Below are positions 18,226-25,202 of a DNA stretch of 31,374 nt, piece after piece. Each line of letters begins with the position of its first letter. Position 1 is the first letter of the stretch. The stretch is taken from positions 1 to 31,374 of the forward strand of contig PJAB01000270.1 of NCBI GenBank assembly GCA_002887195.1. Direction: 5' to 3'. Position numbers and translations under genes: made by a program. The stretch is from Chrysochromulina parva (taxonomy: Eukaryota > Haptophyta > Prymnesiales > Chrysochromulinaceae). The notes beneath the pieces were generated by a model, which was given only the letters and a program-made list of their open reading frames with translations, was not told the origin of the DNA and searched no databases.

Positions 18226-18527
18226 TGTCGAGTGCAGAGGGAGACGCGAGAATCAGCAGTAAAAACACGAGTCCCAAGAAGGAAAGGCGGGGCTTGCTGA
18301 ACTCGAACCGCGGGGCGACAATACTTGACAACACAGCGCGCCAGAGACGCTTCACCCCTTAACCCAAACAGGCTGCAGGCCTCGAGGCTGTTTGAGGCAA
18401 GGACGACCCAGGCGCCGCGCCTCGGACGGGGCGCTTTTCCAATTCACAGAAGTCGGTCTCGTCGGCGCTTCCGACGCGCGGCTAGTGTCAGGGGGACAAA
18501 GAGTTGGACAAAGGACCAACTGGATTG
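18226..18527. promoter_or_regulatory. Divergent promoter region, coiled-coil gene / C39-like gene
   Basis: 302 bases between divergent start codons. No recognisable core element is visible; there is an A-rich patch at about 18257-18285. The regulatory role is inferred from the head-to-head arrangement only. Confidence 0.4.
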
Positions 18528-19547
18528 ATGATGATGTTGCCAGTGTACCTCACGCTGCTCTGCGGCGCGGTCGCGATGCCGTTTCCGTCGTGGATCAACG
18601 AGACCACCCTTTGCGCGAACGGCCAATGCAACAAGCCCAACTCGATGTATGAGCGGATTGCAGATATTCAGCCCGGCTATCAATGGAATGACGCGGGCGG
18701 CTACTGCGGCTCCTGGGCGACGCAGCGCGCCGTCCTGTCAAAAGGTGCCTGGATCTCGCAGCAGCAGGTCCGCGACCATACTCACAACTGCGGTGGGCAC
18801 GATAGCGAGATCCTGTCCTGCAATATTGATGAGGCTTGGAAGAACCTGAAGATCGAGTACGACGCCTTTGATTTTAACAAAGAGCCAGTTCCGCAGACTG
18901 CCGCGTATGCCAAGTGGCTCAAGGCGCAGCTCGTGCAGGGCCACGTGGTTGCGTGGATGATTATGTGGAGCGGCCAGGATTATCCCATCTACAATCTCGT
19001 GCCGCCGGCGGGTATGTATGGCCACGTCGAGCCCGTCATTGGCATCCAGTCAAACCACCCGCTCAACGACACGACCGTCTACGATGACGACGTGGTGGTC
19101 CACTTCACCGATGGCGGCGTCAACACCGTCCATCGGCCCATCTCCACCCTCCCGTGTAAGTGGGCCGGCATGGGCAAGCCCGCTGACTGCGGCGAGTACT
19201 CGTACGGTGTGGGCAACCCTTACGGATTTGGTTGGGCGGCCAAGGGGTTCACCCAGGATCCCAAGCCCTACCAGCTAGCGGCGCTGAAGATCCAACCGTG
19301 GGAGCGCGAGCCTGACACGCGCAGCGGTGAGAAGCCCGAACCGCTCGCTGGCACGCTCACGGCCTATGAACTGACCCCGGGTGCCACATATGACATCTAT
19401 CGATGGGACTCGGTCAAAGAGGCGTTCACGTACACGAACGAGTACAAGAAGATCACGTTCGCGGCCACAACCGATACGTACGTGTACACTGACGATAAGA
19501 GCTTCATGAGCGAAGGCACCACGTACTACCGCGTCGTGAAAGCGTAG
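18528..19547 (+). CDS. Secreted papain/C39-fold cysteine peptidase-like protein
   Basis: 339 residues from ATG 18528. A signal peptide (MMMLPVYLTLLCGAVA) directs secretion. The segment DAGGYCGSWATQRAVLSKGAW places a Cys (60) at the start of a helix, as in C39-like and papain-fold peptidases (GYCG..S.Q). MYGHVEPVIGIQSN supplies the His (166) in a strand, and VVVHFTDGG an Asp (195) that could complete the triad. A Gln before the Cys for the oxyanion hole is plausible (YQW at 51-53). Several other Cys (29, 34, 88, 98, and in LPCKW and ADCGEYSYG) could form disulfides, as expected outside the cell. The C-terminal about 80 residues (LTAYELTPGATYDIYRWDSV) resemble a fibronectin-III-like domain. Substrate unknown. 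It may be a digestive or defence enzyme, or an inactive relative. Confidence 0.7.
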   Translation: MMMLPVYLTLLCGAVAMPFPSWINETTLCANGQCNKPNSMYERIADIQPGYQWNDAGGYCGSWATQRAVLSKGAWISQQQVRDHTHNCGGHDSEILSCNIDEAWKNLKIEYDAFDFNKEPVPQTAAYAKWLKAQLVQGHVVAWMIMWSGQDYPIYNLVPPAGMYGHVEPVIGIQSNHPLNDTTVYDDDVVVHFTDGGVNTVHRPISTLPCKWAGMGKPADCGEYSYGVGNPYGFGWAAKGFTQDPKPYQLAALKIQPWEREPDTRSGEKPEPLAGTLTAYELTPGATYDIYRWDSVKEAFTYTNEYKKITFAATTDTYVYTDDKSFMSEGTTYYRVVKA

Positions 19548-20119
19548 ACCAACGCGTGCCTCAATTGCGCGAGGACTGCGAGGACGAGCGTCGCGTCAGG
19601 CGTTGGCCGCGAGAGGTGCGGGTGCGAGAGGCGGAAGATCCATCTCATCCACATGCAAAATCTGGCGGGGCTCACCGGAGACTGTCGGATACAGTTGAAT
19701 GGGCCCGGTGCTGGCCCCAATGGCTGGCCCCCGTCAGCCCGGTCTGTCCCCCGCGCGGCCCCGGTCAGCGTCAGGCCCGTCACGCTTTGGCTTTCCCTCG
19801 AGTAAATAGCTTATTCATTTACCCTCATGCATTTACGGCTTGAATTTACAGTACAGGTGTGTAAGCTACGACCGTATGGTGTCGTAACGGCGAGTGTGCA
19901 GCCGTGCCGACAACGACGGACCACGCGAGACCAGTCATCGCGTCATGACCTTCCACCGCGACCACGTCAAATCATGACCACACGTCATCACGTAAATGAT
20001 ATGCGTACACGAGTACTGTGTGCCTTAGTCTCTCGCGTCTGATTGTAGTGCTCGCCAACGGACTCCGCGAGGTCAACGTGCGCGCCGAGAACATAAGCAC
20101 TTGAAACGTATCCCGGGGT
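19548..20119. other. Convergent intergenic region, nothing recognised
   Basis: 572 bases between the stops of the C39-like gene (+) and a hypothetical minus-strand gene. Short GTCATGACC / CATGACCAC / CGTCATCACG phrases recur near 19935-19995, but no gene or RNA is supported. Confidence 0.5.
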
Positions 20120-20602
20120 TCAAGCTGCCCGAACGCTCCATTCGGGAACTCCCTTTCGGAAGGTGCTCGCAGGGGTCGATGAGCTGGTCGAAGGAATCGA
20201 TGAGTCGCTCGTTGAAGACGATGAGTCGCTTGATGAGCGCGGAGGGCGAATGGCGAATGGCGAAGTTGTCTCGTACAAATGGCGCCGGGATGAGTCGCTT
20301 GGTGAGGGCGCAGGGCGATGGACGATGGGCGAAGTCGTCTCGTACGAAGGGCGCCGGGATCCTCTGCCCGCAGGAGAGGATTCGGGCGTGGAGCGGTGGC
20401 TCATCGGCGAACTGAAATTGAGATGCCTACGACGTTCGAGCTCCAGCTCAGCGCAGCGATCTGAGAGCCCACGAGTGACCAGCTTGTCGTGGTATTCGCT
20501 GGTGAAGATGAACTCCTTCTCAAGCTCACGGCGCTGCTCGAATTCCTCTTTGGTCTCGTGTTTGAAGGACACAAAGGCAGATCCTCTCATCGAGACGGGC
20601 AT
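20120..20602 (-). CDS. Hypothetical Ser-rich protein with a 23-residue repeat
   Basis: 160 residues from ATG 20602. The first about 60 residues look like real protein, with a charged helical stretch (KHETKEEFEQRRELEKEFIF then TSEYHDKLVTRGLSDRCAEL). The rest is low-complexity Ser/Pro/Arg with two copies of a repeat containing YETTSP(I/F) and SSDSS, encoded by an in-frame 69-base duplication. There is no signal peptide or membrane segment. Not recognised. The plus-strand frame over the same bases is also open, so the call rests on the helical N-terminus and the ATG. Confidence 0.4.
   Translation of the reverse strand: MPVSMRGSAFVSFKHETKEEFEQRRELEKEFIFTSEYHDKLVTRGLSDRCAELELERRRHLNFSSPMSHRSTPESSPAGRGSRRPSYETTSPIVHRPAPSPSDSSRRHLYETTSPFAIRPPRSSSDSSSSTSDSSIPSTSSSTPASTFRKGVPEWSVRAA
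20220..20357. repeat. 69-bp imperfect tandem duplication
   Basis: GATGAGTCGCTTG begins copies at 20220 and 20289; both end in TCGTACRAAKGGCGCCGGG. The period is a multiple of three, fitting the minus-strand reading frame it lies in. Confidence 0.85.
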
Positions 20603-21416
20603 GGAAGCAGCACGGAGACGTAGCGTTGGATAAGATTCTCGGAAATGTGCTTTTCAGATTCATCAATTTTTCTGATTTTTAACGAAACTTATTGAAAACA
20701 CTACCCACAAATTTCGCAGATTTCTCAAAAGTTCCACACGCATCTCAATGGGATTAAGGTGGAGATTTGGTTTGTGTTCCTTAATGATGAGATCCTTAAA
20801 AGGGGTATTTTGGAAAAGGGAAACGCAAAGGCTAGGAAACCCCGCCCAAACCCCCAAGGAAACCCGGAAACCCCGAGAGTCCTACTCCGCTGGCCACAGG
20901 CGTACACGTCTTTCTATCGCGCTTGCATAGTTCCCAAAGTGGGGGGTAAAATCCAATAATCGTTGGGCAGCGGATTCTTGCCCCCCGGAAGCTCAAAAAC
21001 TTCCCGTCATTTACGCGTCATAAGTTCACTGAAAGTGGGGGCCGGGGCCGGCGGGGGTATAATCCTTCTTGGGCAGCGGAACGATTGCCCCCGGAAGCTC
21101 AAAAACTTCCCGTCATAGTACTTCCCAAAGTGGGGGGTCGTAGTGGGGGGTATTATAATCCTTGGGCCCCTAAGGGCCCCTTGCCTTGGGCAGCGCGGGA
21201 TCCCGCCCCCGGAAGCTTAAAAACTTACGGTTAGAACGCGACGGAGGCGGGGGCAGGGTCCAGGGACGCGTCCAGGAGCATTGTTTCACTGACTATCTCG
21301 TTACTATCTCGTTAAGAGTGACGTCCGGTCCGTAAGTATGACCATGATGTGCGTAGACCGCGGAGTGCCGCCCAGGGTCGGGCTCGCAGCCACTTACGGG
21401 TGGATTAATTTAAGGC
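20603..21416. other. Gene-free block of different composition
   Basis: 814 bases with no supported gene. The left part (20640-20830) is clearly A/T-richer than the rest of the window; the right part has G-runs and C-runs and contains the repeat block at 20933-21234. No transposase frame or terminal inverted repeats were found by eye. It may be a decayed non-autonomous mobile element or simply 3' and promoter sequence. Confidence 0.5.
20933..21234. repeat. Three degenerate copies of an 80-110 bp intergenic repeat
   Basis: Copies at about 20933-21010, 21031-21116 and 21124-21234. Each has, in order, AAAGTGGGGG, then TAATC(CTT), then TTGGGCAGCG, then GCCCCC(C)GGAAGCT, then CAAAAACTTCCCGTCAT (TAAAAACTTACGGTTA in the third). 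GGAAGCT..AAAAACTTCC contains an inverted AAG/CTT core that could fold. The second and third copies carry insertions. Confidence 0.85.
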
Positions 21417-22421
21417 TTAATGGGTGGCACGCACTCGGTGTATCATCGCCAATGTCCTCGACAGAGGGTCCGACGCCCTGGGAGAGCTCGACACGTGAAC
21501 GGACAGAGGGTCCGAACACGCCCTGGGAGAGCCACGAGGTGACACGCTCCGTGTAGCCGACAGGTCGCTTCTGCAACATGTAGATGTACTCGGGCTCGAA
21601 CCGAAACATGATCCCGAGGCTCCAGTCCCCGAGGTCGCACGGTCCGTCGGATGGCCGTTAGACGCATGTTCAGCACGAGCGTCAACGGAGCGCCTGCTCG
21701 CGGCCGTGTAGTCGGCCGCTTCGGCGAGCACCGCCGAAGTCAGCGCCGATGCTCGCGGAGTGCCTTGCGACTTCGGCACCAATCGCAGTGTGGTCTGCAT
21801 CGGATGCAGAGCATGTTCGTATCGTCCCACATGGATCGATGGCGAGCTCGTCTCGTGAGTCATCAGGGGCAGCTGCAGGGGCGCATTGACCCAGCTGCCT
21901 CCGAACTCGGAGCCCAGCACTGCACCAGGTGAGAGCCTCAACGAGGCCTTGGCCGCCATCACGCCGTCGTACGAGCGGAGCATATCAGCTTGCACCGAGG
22001 CGACGGAGAAGTGCCGCGGTGAGATCAGTTCGGCAGCTTCGGAGATGCGCACGAAGCTGCTACTCAAACGAGGGCTGTACAGCCGCTCTTGACCCAGGAC
22101 AGGACGCAGGAGCGAGGGCGCCTTTTCATAAAGCATCTTTCGCGTAGCGTCTTGCTCGATGATGAGCTGCGTTTCCGAGGCGCTTTTGCGTCGAATCGTG
22201 TCAACCGCCTTCTCAAGCTGGATCTCGAGGTGCTTCGTTTCTGTTGCTCTTGCGTCGAGCTGCATCTGGAGGGAGCGATTCTGCTTCTGCAAGTCGATCA
22301 CCACGCGACCAACGGCCTTGAAGTCATCATCTCGCCGAGCGAGCTGATTTCGTAGCGCATCCAGCTGCTCTCGTAGCGCATGCTCCTCAGCTTGGCGCGT
22401 CTCATGTGACATTTTTGACAA
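21417..22421 (-). CDS. Coiled-coil protein, hypothetical
   Basis: 334 residues from ATG 22421. The N-terminal about 95 residues form a coiled coil (RQAEEHALREQLDALRNQLA, VVIDLQKQNRSLQMQLDARA, LEIQLEKAVDTIRRKS). The remainder is Ser/Pro/Ala/Arg-rich and probably disordered, with repeated S-PRAS/SPRGSPRA phrases near the C-terminus. No membrane segment, signal peptide or catalytic motif is visible. Family not recognised. It is divergently paired with the PLP-fold gene. Confidence 0.55.
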   Translation of the reverse strand: MSKMSHETRQAEEHALREQLDALRNQLARRDDDFKAVGRVVIDLQKQNRSLQMQLDARATETKHLEIQLEKAVDTIRRKSASETQLIIEQDATRKMLYEKAPSLLRPVLGQERLYSPRLSSSFVRISEAAELISPRHFSVASVQADMLRSYDGVMAAKASLRLSPGAVLGSEFGGSWVNAPLQLPLMTHETSSPSIHVGRYEHALHPMQTTLRLVPKSQGTPRASALTSAVLAEAADYTAASRRSVDARAEHASNGHPTDRATSGTGASGSCFGSSPSTSTCCRSDLSATRSVSPRGSPRACSDPLSVHVSSSPRASDPLSRTLAMIHRVRATH

Positions 22422-22599
22422 CAGATGTCACGAATTTTCTTTTTTTTTTAAGTAGAACGCATGCAGTCATCAGTCACGACACAAAGCAAAATCCAGCAAT
22501 TAACAGCAAGTTGTTCGTTGCCTTTGACGAGGCTGAACATCTCGTGACACACGAGTTTCGTCGGTCAGGCACTTGAGAGAATGGGGCTGACCTCTCGGA
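22422..22599. promoter_or_regulatory. Divergent promoter region, coiled-coil gene / PLP-fold gene
   Basis: 178 bases between divergent starts. A run of ten T (TTTTTTTTTT at about 22440-22449, A-run on the minus strand) lies 18 bases before the minus-strand start. No other element is recognisable. Confidence 0.4.
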
Positions 22600-23940
22600 A
22601 TGGTCGTGGCGGCTGACCCATCCTTGTTGCTGCCGCTACCACGCGTGATAGCAGTGCGCGGCAAGTCTCATGTTTTCCAGCTGCTTGACTACGAGGTGAG
22701 CATCATGCCTGGCGTGAGCGGAGTCAACGCACGCAAGCTTGCGCGACTTTGTGGTTATCACGGCGAGTCACCATTGTGCGCGGTTTCAAACAGAGCGTTG
22801 CCTCGACGAGCCCCCAGCTGGACGCCCGACGCCCGAGATCGTGGCTTGGAGAGTTGGGGTGTCCACATGGCACGTGGAGGTGCTGGACTTCTGCCGGCTC
22901 TCGCACGCGTTTGTGCCGAGCGGGGCAGCAAGCTGACCTTCCACACCTTGCCGATACCACATTGGCTACATAAAGAAGAGCGCAGTATACTCGCGGCCGC
23001 GCTGGCGACCGGCTGCGTCGAGCTCGTCGAGCATGCCGACACGGCCAGCTTCAACGCGTACCGCAAGGAGGCCGCCGGGCCTCACGTTGTGCCGATGCAT
23101 GGGCAGTGGGCCGCCGCCGAGCCGGGCGTGGCTGCACTCGCCGACTCGATCGGCGCGTGGTGGCGGACGCGCCCTGGAGGCGGCCTGGATGTACCACGAG
23201 CCAAGGTCCCGCGCAGAGGGCTCGATGTCGTCTTACCGGCCGACAGCGGGACTACGGCTCTGTTCCTGTCGCGACATGCGCCTCCTGATGTTCGGATCTA
23301 TGCTGTACCGTGCAACGGCGGCGGCGAAGCGCTGATGGAACGGATGAAGTACCTTGATGAGCTCTCGGGGAGCGTGGGCGTCTTTCCTCGGGTGCTCCTC
23401 CCGCCCGCTTCGCACACTCTCCCGTTTGGCAAAGTGAGCGCGCAGATGCTGGGCACTTGGAGAGATGCGGTGTATAGCGGCTGCCTGCTCGACCTGCAAT
23501 ATGGGCCTGTGGTGAGCGCGCCTGGACCGAGTACAGGCCCACCGCCCCGCACGATCGCGCGCGCACGCACGTGCGTGCCGTTGAGGGTCGTTCTGAGCGT
23601 CGTTCATGCCCGCTGTTCCTTGCCGTGCGCGCAGGCATGGGCGGCCGTCGCGGCCAAGGGATGGCAGTTGGCTGGCGAGGGTGAGGCGGCGCGTGAGCTC
23701 CTGTACATCAACACTGGCGGGCATGAGTCGTTGCCCTTCCAGCTCAAGCGCTACCTACGCGCCGGCTATCTCAACCGATACGAGGCCGAGCCACGCAGCT
23801 CGCGCCACATGAACTCGATGGGGCGGCATGCCGACAAGTGGTACGCTGGCCAGTGGGGGGTGGACCAGGTTCTGGCCGAAGCGAAGCGGGTAGTCATGGT
23901 GGAGTCGGGGTTGGTGCACACGAGGGACGCAGGGTTGTGA
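22600..23940 (+). CDS. PLP-dependent deaminase/desulfhydrase-fold protein with degenerate active site (exons 22600-23511, 23635-23940)
   Basis: 405 residues after removing one intron. The fold is that of the ACC deaminase / D-cysteine desulfhydrase group (type II PLP enzymes). Family landmarks: MPGVSGVNARKLARL, usually ..SGNKARKL.., where the Lys holds PLP; LPALARVCAERGSKLTFHTLP, the stretch after the usual GG.QSN motif; VVLPADSGTTALFLSRH, the Gly/Ser/Thr-rich phosphate cup, followed by YAVPCNGG; and near the end ELLYINTGGHESL. Two key sites are changed: SGNK is SGVN, so Asn43 stands where the PLP Lys should be, and the GG.QSN position reads SWGVHMARGG. A residual segment of about 30 residues (52-82) is atypical and could hide a further intron. 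It may be a pseudoenzyme. It is co-directional with the U32 gene 188 bases downstream. Confidence 0.7.
   Translation: MVVAADPSLLLPLPRVIAVRGKSHVFQLLDYEVSIMPGVSGVNARKLARLCGYHGESPLCAVSNRALPRRAPSWTPDARDRGLESWGVHMARGGAGLLPALARVCAERGSKLTFHTLPIPHWLHKEERSILAAALATGCVELVEHADTASFNAYRKEAAGPHVVPMHGQWAAAEPGVAALADSIGAWWRTRPGGGLDVPRAKVPRRGLDVVLPADSGTTALFLSRHAPPDVRIYAVPCNGGGEALMERMKYLDELSGSVGVFPRVLLPPASHTLPFGKVSAQMLGTWRDAVYSGCLLDLQYGPVVSAPGPSTGPPPRTIARARTCVPLRVVLSVVHARCSLPCAQAWAAVAAKGWQLAGEGEAARELLYINTGGHESLPFQLKRYLRAGYLNRYEAEPRSSRHMNSMGRHADKWYAGQWGVDQVLAEAKRVVMVESGLVHTRDAGL
23512..23634 (+). other. In-frame, stop-free intron (123 bp) in the PLP-fold gene
   Basis: The donor CCTGTG|GTGAGC and acceptor GCGCAG|GCATGG join DLQYGPV to AWAAVAAKGWQ, restoring the family pattern (D..Y.P.AW.A.A..GW). 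The intron is 41 codons long with no stop, so an unspliced message would still be translatable with an insert. It has no 10-base repeat and no flanking duplication. Confidence 0.8.
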
Positions 23941-24128
23941 GTTTTGAGGAATCCGCGAACTACTGTCAAATGTGCCCAACGCTCGTCGCAATAAGGAGGA
24001 TACGGGCAAAATGGGTCTTTGAAACAAACACACCGGCGTGTGCGTGTTTTCGGTTCACACCGGACTTCACAGCTCTCTCCGCGCCGGCCGCGAGCGCGTC
24101 CCTCCTCATCAAGCTCCTGGGCTACTTG

Positions 24129-25163
24129 ATGTGGAATGTATGGCAGCCCCTTCTGGCAGCTGCTCTGGCCATAGCGGCGGGACGACCGTCAGCACATGCA
24201 CGAGCGCCACAGCCGGTGGCCCATATCAAAAACAAAATCGCCGATTGGCGCTATCGCAAGTCGACCGGCCTCTACGAGCGCCTTGCGCAGGGACGCGAGA
24301 GCGTGACGGCAGCACCAATGAGCAAGCCAGTGCTGCTCGCGCCGGCCGGCGGTTGGCCGCAGGTGGATGCTGCCATCAAGGCTGGCGCCGATGCCATCTA
24401 CTTTGGCTGCGCCACCGGCTTCAATGCACGCGCCCGGGCGACCAACTTCGGCGAGGAGGAGCTGCCCGGGCTCATGGAGAAGCTGCACGCGGCCGGGCTC
24501 GAGGGCTACATGTGCCTCAACGTACTCGTGTACGAGTCGGAGATGGCGGAGGCCGAGCGGCTGGCGCGGGCGGCGGAGGCGGCGGGCGTCGATGGCCTCA
24601 TCGTGCAGGACGTGGGTGTCGCGTCGCGACTGCGTGCAGTAGCGCCGACGCTACCGTTGCATGCGTCTACGCAGATGTCGATCTCGGACGCGGACGGCGC
24701 GCGGTTTGCGGCGCAGACGCTCGGCGCGCGTACCGTCGTGCTCACGCGCGAGCTCTCGATCGACGACATCGCGGCGGTGACCGCGGCGGTGCCCGGGACG
24801 AACGTCGAGATCTTCGTGCACGGTCACATGTGCGTCTCGTACAACGGGCAATGCTTCTCGTCCGAGGCATGGGGCGGCCGCTCGGCAAACCGGGGCCAGT
24901 GCGCGCAGCAGTGCCGCATGCCCTACGGGCTGATGGTCGATGGGGAGCTGCGGGAGCTCTCCGACGCATCCAATTATTTGCTCTCCCCACAAGACCTCTG
25001 CGGCATCGAGCACGTCTCTCGGCTCATCGCCGCCGGCTGCCGCACGTTCAAGATCGAGGGCCGGCTCAAATCGGCAGAGTACGTGTACGTCACGACGCTC
25101 GCCTACCGGCGCGCCATCGACGAGGCGTGGGAGGCGGCGGCGGCGGCGGCGGTGGCGGCGGCA

Positions 25164-25202
<39 letters not shown>

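Noticed and set aside
20603..21416. Transposon with a transposase gene
   Set aside because: No frame with transposase or reverse-transcriptase motifs and no terminal inverted repeats could be seen.
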